Source: Mnemiopsis leidyi (taxonomy: Eukaryota > Ctenophora > Tentaculata > Lobata > Bolinopsidae). Taken from it: DNA of 21,855 bases. Where the stretch lies: the NCBI GenBank assembly GCA_000226015.1, contig JH156106.1, positions 1 through 21,855 on the forward strand, in the 5' to 3' direction. Both the position numbers and the translations under genes were made by a program. Below the pieces are notes generated by a model. It was not told the DNA's origin. It was given only the letters and a program-made list of their open reading frames with translations, and did not search any database. Shown in pieces: positions 10,301 to 18,735 of the stretch. Position 1 is the first letter of the stretch. Each line of letters starts with the position of its first letter.

Positions 10301-11623
10301 TAAAGGTAGGTACAAATTTTTACTTAGAATTTTTTCCTCTTATTTTGTAAAACTTGATGAAAAATTTGAAAAAAAAGATTGACCAAACCACCCCCCCCCC
10401 CCTGCCCTCGTCATCAACCGTCATCATTGACGTCATATGTGAACGACCCCTATAATTGAAAGTGCTAGGGATCGTTCCTTACTTAAATTGGGCGGTTTAA
10501 AAGCAGTTTTCCATTTTACCGTGGACATGCCGAATTTTACATATTTTGAGGAGTGCGTATGTACAATCGGGAGGATACCCTTATACCTTGTCAAACAATG
10601 ACTAATTATTACCCAAATTCCCAATTACAGTTTACATTTTCCCACCTGGCTGCACGGCACACAAGATAAACACGTTTAATGATATCGTTGTTACCAGGAG
10701 AAAATCTACGGATCACTTGACGAAGATGGACTGACAGTCAGTGGAGATGTGATCTACAAGTCTTGTGGTCAGTGGATCAGATCTCTTCACAAGCTACCGA
10801 GTCTCAGTATGGATACCCTGCGGATGGTGACTGTGAACTATGTTTTGTGTTAATTGTTATAGAACTATGTATTCATTAGGAATGTCCCTCTGACTTTTAT
10901 GAACACTTATACATTTACCAAATATCTTTTCCGTCAGTACAAGTCTGAATTCTTGGAAGGAGTAGAAAATTGTTTTTATTATTCAGGCAATGTGATAACA
11001 TCTCCCGAATATGATGGTTGTCTTCCCTTGAATGATTAGGTCCATTTTGATGTGATCAGATCTTTCAGACTTCAGTCAATCTTCATTTGACATATATTAG
11101 CTGAGACCTTCGTTATCGACCAAATCAATAGATTTCTTGTGAAAGTAAAAATGGAAGTAGAATAAGTAACATTTATTCACAGGCGTTTAGTACGGATAGC
11201 GATAAATCACTGTACTCGGAGATAGAAGAGTATTGGGAGACGGAGCGCGCGGTAGACTTCACGCAGGAAAAGTCTCAAGCAGATGTCCCTCACCCTGACA
11301 GAAACGGCGATTCGTGAGTTTATAATTATATTGCAGTTTTTATTTTATAACTCATGCGTTTTAGACTGCTGTGGCATGGTTTACTCTCAACACTTACATT
11401 TTTCAGAAGTCTCGAGTCAGGAGGATTCCACGTGCAGAGAGACGGTCTTGAGTTCTTCGACATAATCTCGCTGTTGGAGAAGAACATAGAGATGCGTATG
11501 GTCGAAATAGAAGAGTACGTCCCTTGTGATGTCCTGAAACTGCCCCCGCATTTCTGGTTGGTGGAGTCAGCTGGAGTACCCTCGTCTATCATAGAGGACA
11601 TAGATAGTTGGCCGGATAACTAA
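1346..11623 (+). CDS. Unidentified multi-exon gene, SP/TP-K-rich, 5'-incomplete
   Basis: I assign no family. Exons chosen by open frame, GT/AG sites and matching phase: 1346-1697, 1861-2208, 2650-2762, 3991-4120, 4960-5079, 9506-9598, 10698-10826, 11183-11313 and 11407-11623 (stop TAA). The phases agree at every junction, giving about 543 visible residues; the first exon starts with one leftover base, so coding sequence is missing upstream. The first two exons encode a low-complexity tail with repeated SPKRSPK and TPPKSP motifs, typical of sites for proline-directed kinases, and a charged stretch with EKEKRDSKKLVEEFFREQK. The 4960-5079 exon is basic. The last four exons look like a folded, partly helical domain (IVKFLIQQKKIG, GQWIRSLHKL, FFDIISLLEKNIEMRMVEIE) with an acidic end (IIEDIDSWPDN). 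The donors GTTACT and GTGACT are weak. The 4.4-kb intron after 5079 contains the globin gene on the other strand. Two separate genes remain possible, but the 9506 exon has no start and the 4960 exon has no stop. Confidence 0.6.
2308..2530. repeat. Intronic minisatellite, about 36-39-bp unit
   Basis: Degenerate tandem copies of a unit containing AATTTGCTGATAACGACAC followed by TATCTCCAACTAGATGA. Five to six units lie in the intron between the exons ending at 2208 and starting at 2650. The unit shares its GATAACAACACTATCTCCA core with the 56-bp repeat that follows, so the two arrays have a common origin. Confidence 0.8.
2518..2685 (+). repeat. 56-bp tandem repeat x3 spanning a splice acceptor
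   Basis: There are three nearly identical 56-bp copies, each holding the acceptor TATCTCCAG and then GAGATTAGGATAAAGAACG. The potential acceptors end at 2537, 2593 and 2649. Only the last one leads into the open exon 2650-2762 in phase 0. Entering from the previous copy adds 56 bases and meets an in-frame TAA. The repeat therefore copies the end of an intron together with the start of a coding exon. Confidence 0.8.
2902..3121. repeat. 35-bp minisatellite, left part
   Basis: About six copies of a 35-bp unit containing ACATTGTTCAAGATATTTCT then TAACATACATTGTTT. The array stops at 3121 where the LINE fragment begins and resumes at 3671. The two parts are one array interrupted by an insertion. 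Confidence 0.85.
3122..3670 (+). mobile_element. 5'-truncated non-LTR retrotransposon (3' end)
   Basis: The translation from about 3121 contains LQLIQNAAAKAITNKYKYDH and then LEKLHWLNVKKRI, FKIALLAYKSVNGLAPDYL. This is the conserved stretch after the reverse transcriptase catalytic core in jockey/CR1/L2-type LINEs. Near 3330-3345 the frame shifts, and the usual ending continues in the next frame (FSYIGPKIFNNLPTSL, DIFKRNLKTYLF) to a stop at 3519-3521. The 3' end finishes in a short ATT microsatellite rather than poly(A). The copy lacks the endonuclease and the catalytic RT core and carries a frameshift, so it is dead. It sits inside the 35-bp minisatellite, in an intron of the + strand gene. 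Confidence 0.85.
3671..3973. repeat. 35-bp minisatellite, right part
   Basis: About 8.7 copies of the same 35-bp unit as at 2902-3121, with scattered single-base variants (ATTCAT, AGTATAC, AAAATA). It ends 17 bases before the splice acceptor TACCCTTCAG at 3981-3990, so the array runs almost up to the exon at 3991. Confidence 0.88.
4463..4808 (+). mobile_element. tRNA-derived SINE
   Basis: The head is tRNA-like. Box A is TGGTGTAGTGG at 4472-4482 and box B is GGTTCAAATCC at 4515-4525. CTGGTGG at 4468-4474 can pair with CCGCCAG at 4531-4537 as an acceptor stem. The anticodon arm is poor (CTCC/GGAG with a short loop), so this is a tRNA relic carrying a pol III promoter rather than a working tRNA gene. 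A tRNA-unrelated body of about 250 bases follows, ending in an A-rich tail near 4785-4808. It lies in an intron and directly abuts the 30/32-bp minisatellite. I cannot name the SINE family. Confidence 0.75.
4806..4959 (+). repeat. 30/32-bp minisatellite x5 ending at a splice acceptor
   Basis: Five copies of a unit starting GAAACATACCTGTGTCT and ending ACACCAAG lie at 4806-4835, 4836-4865, 4866-4897, 4898-4927 and 4928-4959. Two copies carry an extra CT. Each copy has a pyrimidine-rich tract and an AAG end. The phase-matched exon of the + strand gene starts at 4960, right after the last copy. The last copy also has a T-to-G change that makes an extra TAG at 4949-4951, which is an alternative acceptor in the wrong phase. 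Confidence 0.82.
5080..5549. other. Intron / 3' flank of the globin gene
   Basis: AT-rich sequence between the + strand exon ending at 5079 and the globin stop codon. It should contain the globin 3' UTR on the - strand. A plus-strand acceptor-like site (a T run then CTCAACAG, near 5371-5387) opens a short frame of unknown meaning, which I do not call an exon. Confidence 0.4.
5142..5147 (-). terminator. Candidate poly(A) signal for the globin gene
   Basis: AATAAA on the - strand (TTTATT on +), about 400 bp downstream of the globin stop. It is the first canonical hexamer I see downstream. The distance is large, so a variant signal nearer the stop is possible. Confidence 0.3.
5550..6650 (-). 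CDS. Neuroglobin-like globin with C-terminal membrane tail
   Basis: Three coding exons, 6580-6650, 6275-6479 and 5550-5957, give 227 residues. The ATG at 6650 is the first in frame. Intron 1 splits Arg24 and intron 2 is phase 0. Globin marks in order: Trp40 (LIKSSW, helix A), Pro63 (C2), Phe69 (CD1), His89 (distal, E7, MKRHSLK) and His121 (proximal, F8, LGERHRHYG). The 32-residue E7-F8 spacing is the same as in human neuroglobin, and helices G and H follow to about 171. Haem binding is well supported; hexacoordination is inferred. Intron 2 lies between E10 and E11 (E11.0), the central position known from neuroglobin; the other classic globin introns (B12.2, G7.0) are absent. After helix H comes a basic linker (175-193) and a hydrophobic segment at about 194-216 ending in an 11-residue tail, so the protein is probably membrane-anchored with the haem domain in the cytosol. 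The gene sits inside an intron of the opposite-strand gene. Confidence 0.88.
6480..6579 (-). promoter_or_regulatory. Globin intron 1 with CCAAT / E-box / CCAAT cluster
   Basis: This 100-bp intron holds CCAAT at 6513-6517 and 6555-6559 (read on +) on either side of a 10-bp palindrome GTCACGTGAC at 6536-6545. CACGTG is an E-box and contains ACGTG, the core of a hypoxia response element. The arrangement resembles a compact promoter or enhancer module. Function is inferred from motifs only. Confidence 0.4.
6651..9505. other. Large intron / upstream region of the globin gene
   Basis: This is 2.9 kb of AT-rich sequence. It would contain the globin promoter (just above 6650, - strand) and the rest of the 4.4-kb intron of the + strand gene. 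The longest open frame (about 7994-8398, - strand) has no recognisable motif. A degenerate short repeat with TTAATCATGTC-like units lies at about 8662-8748. I see no tRNA, no transposase and no conserved exon. Confidence 0.5.
8662..8748. repeat. Degenerate short tandem repeat (TTAATCATGTC-like)
   Basis: Repeated TTAATCATG, TTAACCATGTC, TTAATCATGTC and TTAATCACGTC motifs spaced at about 10-14 bases. It is too degenerate to fix a single period. Confidence 0.5.
9776..10450. mobile_element. Non-autonomous DNA transposon (675 bp) with TIRs
   Basis: The two ends are inverted copies. GGG at 9776 is followed, after two or three bases, by CGTTCACATATGACGTCA; the right end reads TGACGTCATATGTGAACG then ACCCC, ending at 10450. 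The match covers about 22 of 23 positions. TCATCA motifs recur inside each end, and long C runs lie at about 9909-9919 and 10390-10402. There is no transposase frame. The flanks (CTTAA on the left, TATAATT on the right) show no clear target duplication beyond a possible TA/AT, so the superfamily is open. It lies in the intron between the exons at 9506-9598 and 10698-10826. Confidence 0.75.
10827..11182. other. Intron of the + strand gene
   Basis: Sequence between the exon ending at 10826 (ATG|GTGACT) and the one starting at 11183 (TTCACAG acceptor). I see nothing else in it. Confidence 0.45.
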
Positions 11624-12514
11624 TTTTTCTGGCATGTCTATTTTATTGAAGACAGTTTAGATTTTAAACAGCAACTTATTTATAACATGTAATTTATTTC
11701 TAGTAATAATTTTTCAATTTTGATGTCTAAAAGTCGAAAGACTTGTCGGGACGCTGTTCGAGTTCCTACAAACTTGGCTCCTGATGATAGTATTTTAATT
11801 TTTACTTTCGTTTGATAATTGCTTTTTAATTTGTAACCTATTTATCTGGTAAATGAGCAATCTATGCGTTTCACTTAGCCAAAACGAATCACTAAACTTA
11901 ACACACCCAATGAAATTCTACACGTAGAAGCAGGTAGCTAGTTGAACCTCGATAAGGAACAAGAAGTGTGCTGGGCAAAATTTCCCGTTCATACTGTACA
12001 CGTGATGCGAACGTACGTGCTCAGAAAATTTGTGTTCTGAACTGCGTAAACAATATTGCGCGCTACAGTTATGGGATTGCTAAGGCCTCCGCGATCTTCT
12101 CTTGGCAGTCTTGTAGCCAGCCAACCGAGTTGCAGCCAAAGCATCTTGAATTAAAAAAAACTGAAACAGATGTTTGAGATTTCTTAAAACAATCAAAGAT
12201 CATGAAATTACACACGTATCTGCATCAAAATAACAACAAGAAAAGATCACCTACTTACGACAAACGGCAAACCTACGTTTATTTGTCACCTTAATGTGAA
12301 ACTATTTAGAATTGTTCCACGATTCTTTGGCGGCATAGATTAAAAAGCAGAACTTTTAACACAGCAATCATCCAGAATTTGAGAGACAAGGAGAAATAGC
12401 CATGTCACAAACATTTAAAGTATGGTCCTCAAAGTAACACACCTCCGCGATATAAACCGTCTTTAGCAGTCCCGCTACAAAAATAAACACTGTCACTGGA
12501 AGTTAGCCAATCTT
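11624..12514. other. Intergenic region between convergent genes
   Basis: The + strand gene ends at 11623 and VPS29 ends at 12515 on the - strand, so both 3' UTRs lie here. There is no coding feature that I recognise. An ATTAAA at 12150-12155 could serve the + strand gene, but the distance from the stop is over 500 bp. Confidence 0.45.
12278..12283 (-). terminator. Candidate poly(A) signal for VPS29
   Basis: AATAAA on the - strand (TTTATT on +), about 232 bp downstream of the VPS29 stop at 12515-12517. Confidence 0.45.
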
Positions 12515-14534
12515 CTATTCCTCTCTTTCCGGCACTGACTTCTTAAACTCGATCTTCTTGACTTCCATCTCATCGTTAGCGAGGCTGTACACGTATGTAA
12601 CTAGCGTGTTGGATTGGATATCCATCAGGATGAAAGCTGGAACGGGGTCCCTGTAAATTGACACGACATTAAATCATCTGACAGTGTGGCAGTCAGGATT
12701 ACAAAGGAGAAGTTCATTTTACATACTACAATATGGCAGGATTGGACTGTCTGCACATTTAGTGTTAGTCACATTTCAGCACCTAGCGATTGTGATAAAT
12801 AGCCGTCAGTCTACCATCTGGTAAGCAAATAAGTTCATTATGACCTAGATTCATCATGATCTAAGTCGTGCTACAGCAGAAATATCGTTCCTAAATGTTA
12901 AAAAATAGCTCAGTGCCGAACGAATAACGAAATATTTAAAAGAATGAAATATAATCAACCAACAAATAAGAATACCCACCTCTCCAGAGCGCTGTAAGCT
13001 CCAGTCACAGAACCAGGATTTATGTAAAACTTCCCATCCTTCTCGTAAGCTTCCAGTTTGTGGGTGTGTCCACTAATCATCACGTCAACGTCCAGCTGTC
13101 TCCTTATCTGGGGATACCAATAATAAACCTGTCACGCATTTAAACAGACTCATTAACCTTTCCCGTGCTTTTTATAACGTGCAAACTTCCTAAATTTAAA
13201 CTTTCCTCAATGATTTCTGCGGTTTATAGTAGGTGGTATCGTAATACGTTGGTACGAATCTAAAACGCCTACAATCTTGGACAAATAATGTCGTGGTCTC
13301 TCCTCCGAAGAACGCCACAAAAATTTTATTCACCGACATATTGACAGTGACCAGACAAAAGATGTACAAACAAACACACAGACAAACATAGAGGCAAACA
13401 AACATAAATATAAACATAGAAACAAACAAACATACTGACCGTTGCTATGGCGTCGTGGTCGCCCCATGGTACGACCTGGTGTCCGTGTATCAGACCTATC
13501 TTGAACGCTCCAACAGTAACCACCTTCTGTTCCGGGTAACTTGTGTTCTGGGTGGTGTGGTATTTCTAGCACATTTAATAACTCTCAGACTCACGATCCA
13601 AACTTCCATCACAAGCTCTCCAAGTTGTACGAGAATAATAGTTTTAATACTTTCAACACTACTATTAAACAAATAATTTGAGGATACTCTGTATCACTCG
13701 ATGACGAGTACAAGTCTTTTTTAGATGGGTTTGTGCATCGCAAGAGGAGCTTACTAACGTTACCCACCTCCCTGTACTGTATATTGTGATCCGCATGAGT
13801 TTACTCAAAGTTATGTGTATCACTCGCTTCACCCAGAAATTATATAAATCACGTGCTACTTAATTTAAAAGTTATAGCTTACTGTGAAATATACTAACCG
13901 TGTCAAAATCCCCTCTGACAATGTGAACGTCACTTGCAATGTTTTTAAGGTAGTCGTGTGTTTCTCGTAAACAGAGGTTTCCCGTACACAGGATGTGCTG
14001 TATCTTACCTGGCACCTGGGGATTGTTCACATTAATTCCCAATACCCGGAAGTACAAGATAGTTGAAATTCCACTGTGTTTTATTAAATCATATCAGAAG
14101 TATTCTTTATTAACTCATATATCAATTCATTGTAATACTGAATACTCGGAAGTATTTTCACAGAATATAATCAACATATCATCATACGGCCCCGGTAAAA
14201 TTACATAGCCTTGATCATCAACCAACCAAAAGTTTTTTGAATTTCTGAGGGAGAGCCGCCTTTCTGTAGGGCATGTGCATGTCTCCAATAACGAGAACCA
14301 GCTGAAATGGGAAATTGAGTACCGCATAATTTGTGTTATGTATATATGTGCATAAAAACATGGTAACGAGTATTTTTCCTATAGAATGAAGATCCTTTAG
14401 AACGAAAGTGAGTTCAAATCAGAATCTATTTGTGTATATGGTATGAAACGTTTTTTTCGGGAGCACATCTGCTATTGTAATTCAGCCGTAACAAAATTAA
14501 GACAGTTTAGCAGGGAAACAGGACTCACCACCAT
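12515..14534 (-). CDS. VPS29: VPS29 retromer subunit, complete, six coding exons
   Basis: VPS29 is the metallophosphoesterase-fold subunit of retromer, which binds VPS35 and recycles cargo from endosomes. Exons: 14529-14534, 14227-14301, 13899-14015, 13440-13547, 12980-13107 and 12515-12650, giving 189 residues (human 182). The first coding exon holds only ATGGTG before a GTGAGT donor, which yields a start equivalent to human MLVLVLGD. Landmarks follow family order: [78 protein letters not shown]. The phosphoesterase pocket positions are kept (Asp9, His11, Asn40, Asp63, His116, His118), as in animals generally, although VPS29 acts as a scaffold. The C-terminus is slightly extended (SVPEREE). 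All junctions agree in phase. Weak donors (GTTGGT, GTTAGT, GTCAGT) are seen here, as in the neighbouring + strand gene. Confidence 0.95.
13330..13439 (-). repeat. Degenerate TGTTTGTT-rich repeat next to VPS29 donor
   Basis: On the - strand, directly after the exon 4 donor (GTCAGT at 13434-13439), the intron is a run of TGTTTGTT, TATGTTTAT and TGTCTGTGTG-like motifs for roughly 75 bases. It is not a precise tandem array, but the composition is very skewed and begins within a few bases of the donor. Confidence 0.6.
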
Positions 14535-14891
14535 GGCTTAAACTAGAGTTTGCTTGCAGTTTTCTGGAAGGCTTACTTTTTTCTTGAACCTACAATGTTG
14601 AAATAGTCAGATCATCAGTTGAAGCAGAGTTTAAATTCATATTTCTTAGAACCTTAAACCAATTCATTTCTTATTTGCGTTAATTTGATGTCCAGCAATA
14701 AATAAACAAAGGTTAGATCACTAAACATAAATGAAGTAAAGACATCTGTCACTGTGACCATGGATAAAAGAATAAATTAGCAAATAATTAATGCTGAATA
14801 AGAAAAGGTCAAAGCCCATAATAAATTAGTCCCCTAAAAATTTTTCTAAAATTTCGGTTGAAACACCTTTACTGCAGCAGCTGAGCAATTA
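14535..14891. other. Short intergenic gap, WDR3 to VPS29
   Basis: This 357-bp gap separates the WDR3 stop from the VPS29 start, both on the - strand. It must hold the WDR3 3' UTR and the VPS29 promoter and 5' UTR. I see no canonical AATAAA on the - strand; an AGTAAA variant lies near 14865-14870, about 22 bases after the WDR3 stop. Confidence 0.45.
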
Positions 14892-17874
14892 TCACCCTGA
14901 TGCAACAGTTTTCAAAACTGCCCGCTTTTTCCGTTTCACATCCTTGACCTTGCCGGTAAAATCTTTAAAGAAGCTCTCATTTGTTTCCTGCTGATCTAAC
15001 TGTAGAAACTTCAGAGCGGCCAGATTAAAGCCGATAACGTCCTTCACCTCCTTGACGACACTCCGTGTGGTCTTGTTCAGAGACTCAATAACGTTGACGA
15101 GAACCTTGTTAGCAACTATCTGGTTGTGATGAACACGGAGCAGGAAGAACGTACACTTGCAGCAGAGCTCCACTGATTGCTTGCGGAGTAACCACTCGTT
15201 CAGGAGGACCAGGATGTCACAGATGTAGTGGAAGGGCAGGACGAGGAGAGATTCCTCCAGCTCGCTAGGACGTACTTTCATGATGACGTCCAGAACGTAG
15301 TCTGACGAGGAGATCTTCATGGTGGACAGGATGATGTGCTTGTCGGGTGGAGGAGCAGTTTTGTCTACTTTTAGAGCCTCCAGATACTCCTCCTCGCTCG
15401 CCTTGTCTTGCCTGTACACCTCTACTGCCTCCATGATCCTCTCTGCCGCTCTCACTGTCTCCATGGACTTCTTCCCGGCTGACTCGGCCTCGTTCTCAGT
15501 GTTCTCCCCCGGGATGGTTGTCTCCTGACTCTCTACAAGACTCTGCTCGTACTGCAGCTCACGTGCAGTTTCCCGTTCGTCCTCCAGAACGAGCGGCTCG
15601 TCTGTCCTCTCCCACAGTCTGATACTCTTGTCGTGGGAGCTGGTAGCGACAAAGTCTCCAGTCCCAGATATGTCCACACACCAAACTTCCTTCTGATGTC
15701 CCTCCAGTGTCTGGATGTGCTCGAAGTTGTCCGCATCCCACTGTTTTAGTTTTCTGTCTTTACCCACCGAGAAGAACTGGTGGGTTTTAGGGACAAACGC
15801 TACCTTCATAACGGCCTCATCGTGAGCGAAGATGGACTTGTGACAATCTCCAAAGTCCAGTCCCCAAATCTTGATATTTTTGTCGGCAGATCCTGTGACA
15901 ATCAGAGTGCTGTCGGTAGAAATATCCATACTGGTTACCGGAAGTTTGTGTCCGTAGAGTGTGAGGAAGAACTTTAAAGTGTCAGTAAAGAAGACTTTGA
16001 CAGTGCAGTCCAGTAGAGAGACAGCTAGAAGTTTGTTGTTCTTGCTGTAGCAGACTGACAAAACGTCCTCTGTCATTTGTAGAGACTTCACGTGCTTCAC
16101 CCCAATCCTACTCTTCTCTCCTGCCCTCCCCTCCACAAGTACAAACTCCCAGAACTTGACAAACTTGTCAGCTGAGCCGGTAGCAAAGCCTCTGGAATCA
16201 TGTCTCATGGCAATGTCCCAGACACAACCACTATGGGCTGTAACGCTTGATACCAGCACCCCAGACACCAGATCCAAAAGTTGAACCTCACCCTTCTTGG
16301 TCCCTACCACGGCATACTGATCTCCTGGAGCCATTACCGCACACATACCGTTGCCACACTCGACTGTGGCAATACAGTGTTGTGTCTTACACGACCACAA
16401 CTTCGCCATACCATCACTAACGGAAAGTACCCTGCTGCTGTCCGAAGTAAACCGTACAGCTCGTATGTCGCTGCGGTGTCCGGGAAGTTCAACTGTCGTG
16501 GTGGGCTGATGTTCTAGGTCGGGAGTGAGGGTGTAGTTTTGTACTTTGTTGTTGTTAAACAGACAACACAGTTTAGTCCCACCTTTAGCTTTTTTGATGG
16601 CTCTGCAGCTGATGGATCTTAACTTGTTGCTACATTTGATAGTTTTCATGTACGCTATCTCCTCATCCACGTCCAGTGAAACTTCTTCTGGACTGACAGT
16701 CGAACTGTTTTTCAACTTCTTCCGCTTCCTTTTGAGCTGTTTCTCCTGTTCCTCAGCAGACCTAACTTTAAACAGCTCGATAGTGCTGTCATTGTTCTGA
16801 CAAAACACCAGTCCGTCCACCACCGCCAGACAGTTGACTCTCTCCTTACTCTTCCTGACTAGAGCCCCCAACAACTCACACTGCACTACTTTCTCTCCAC
16901 TCTTCCTCTTACCCAGCTCCCCTCCTTGCGCTAGCGACCACACGCGCAACTCTGCAGTGTTGGAGCCGGCTATCAGTCGCGTCTCTCCTCCGCAAACCGC
17001 AATACTCCACACCTCATCCCTACCGTTCGTCAGAGTTTCAAAACAATGCTGAGAGTCCAGACACCACAGCTTGATGTAGGTGTCTTTGGAAGAGGTGATC
17101 AGAACGTTGGAGTTCTGTAAAAACACACAGTCGTTAATTGGACCTCTGTGTCCCTTGAGTCTGAACAGTCCGCTCTGACTCACCACATCCCAGACAATGA
17201 CGTTAGTGTCCAGACTCCCGGAGCACAGTCTAGTGCCCGTGTTGTCGTACTTGAGTACGGTAACCGAGCTGGTGTGTCCGCTCAGTACCACACTGCTCAA
17301 CTTGGAGTTCAGGCCGAATATACGGACTGAACCGTCTTCATAGCCCACTGCTATCGTCTTCTCGTCGTGTGTGGCTAGGGAGGTTACTGTTGAAGTTCCT
17401 TCTGTCATCTCGTTCAGCTTGACGTTCTTCCTCGCGTCCCACACTACTACCTGATGGAGATTTAGATTGTTTGTTAGGAAAGTAAAGTAGTGCATACTAG
17501 CAATAGACCAAAGTTCAATCCCCGGCTGTGGAAAGACGGCCTGTCACCGGACTGAGTGTGTTTCAGCTTCGGCTCCCCTACATTGTACTTACTTGGAATT
17601 AAGATTAAAAGTAAAGTGCGTTATTCGTTTTGATCAGGTTGTCCTCTGATATGGATGGTAATATGAAGTATTTACCTTCTCCTCTGATATGGATGGTAAT
17701 ATGAAGTATTTACCTTCTCCTCTGATATGGATGGTAATATGAAGTATTTACCTTCTCCAAAGCAGGACAAACAATCACATTGTTCTTGAGAAGTAGAATG
17801 TTGGAAGTGGGAGAGGCCACAACGCCCCACACGCTGTGATTAGCATAACGTAGGTATTGATGTGTCAGTACCAT
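14892..17874 (-). CDS. WDR3: WDR3 / Utp12 (Dip2), small-subunit processome
   Basis: Orthologue of human WDR3 and yeast Utp12/Dip2, a nucleolar protein of the U3-containing small-subunit processome needed for 18S rRNA maturation. Two exons, 17752-17874 and 14892-17450, phase 0, give 893 residues (human 943). Exon 1 encodes MVLTHQYLRY, which matches the family start MGLTKQYLRY and decides the start codon; exon 2 continues VVVWDARK. The open frame extends upstream of the acceptor at 17451 to an ATG at 17495, but this is intron read-through. WD40 blades form two propellers, with signatures VIVWDV, IKLWCLD, LRVWSL, AKLWSC, VKFWEF, IKIWGLDFGDCHK, LKQWDAD and IRLWER. A charged linker (KQLKRKRKKLKN) lies in the middle. 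The C-terminal roughly 150 residues are the helical Utp12 domain (SSELEESLLVLPF-like RPSELEESLLVLPF, RDVIGFN-like KDVIGFNLAALKFL), ending in a basic nucleolar-type tail. The donor of exon 1 lies in a 38-bp triplication. Confidence 0.95.
17643..17756 (-). repeat. 38-bp perfect tandem repeat x3 carrying the WDR3 splice donor
   Basis: Three identical 38-bp copies lie at 17643-17680, 17681-17718 and 17719-17756. On the - strand each contains GAGAAG|GTAAATACTTC, so exon 1 of WDR3 is followed by three equal donors, with exon ends at 17752, 17714 and 17676. Only the first joins exon 2 in frame. The others add 38 or 76 bases and shift the frame. Confidence 0.92.
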
Positions 17875-18735
17875 CGTCTAGCAGGGAGTTAGGATAAGTC
17901 AGAAGTATGGAGAGGTGGCGTTTAGTAAAATATTGAATTTTCAAGTGTTGTGAAATTGTTTTCCTAACCATTTTTTGACTAAACGCTAACGGTCAGTCAC
18001 CTAATTATATTCTGGTATAATTGTTAGGGTGAAGTATGAACGACATAGCTCAGTGATCAAAAGCAATAAAACAACAAGATAACAAAAATAGTTTAAATAA
18101 TTTTTGATAGAAAATGTTCAGTTAATGATAATAATCTTGGTAATTGCTCGTCTGTTCATGAGAAACTGAGCCTCAAAACAGTTTGCATATTTAAAAAGAT
18201 TTTCCGAGTTAAAAAGATACAATGATTAAAAGAGTTAAAATACACAAGCAATCAAACAAAGTAGATGTGATAATTATTTCTGATATCTATAGTTAATGCT
18301 ATGTTATGGTTAGTTGTTGATAAGTCTAGAACCTAAACAATGTAATCTAATGAGAACAAATAATAGGGGCTATGAATAAATTATTGTGTCACATGCTGCC
18401 TGCTGCATGCATTGAAATATGCTCATTACATTTCTCGAGCTTAACTAAGGCCCAAAATAGATATGATCCCCTAAGTGATGGCCAAGGAATAAAAAATTAA
18501 ATAATTCTTTCGTCTCAGTGAAAACAAATAACAATAAGTTAATTAATTGTGCATTATAGAGATAAAAGATTGTATAAATGATGATCAAATAGTAAATTTA
18601 TTTAAAACAATGCTCTCTAAAACTAGCCATTATTTGATCCAAAAAACGTTGAGAACGGATAACGTACATGCATAAAAAGTACTAAAATAGTAACTATTCA
18701 TGGTTATACTCATTTCTTGACAATTTGAATGTCAT
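17875..18735. other. AT-rich intergenic region
   Basis: It lies between the MACPF-pentraxin stop and the WDR3 start, both on the - strand. It should hold the WDR3 promoter and the 3' UTR of the MACPF gene. I see no further gene or repeat. Confidence 0.5.
18597..18602 (-). terminator. Candidate poly(A) signal for the MACPF-pentraxin gene
   Basis: AATAAA on the - strand (TTTATT on +), about 134 bp downstream of the stop codon. Confidence 0.5.

Noticed and set aside
17451..17495. WDR3 start at the ATG at 17495
   Set aside because: These 15 codons read through the 3' end of intron 1. The true start in exon 1 (17874) matches the family N-terminus and the acceptor at 17451 is good.
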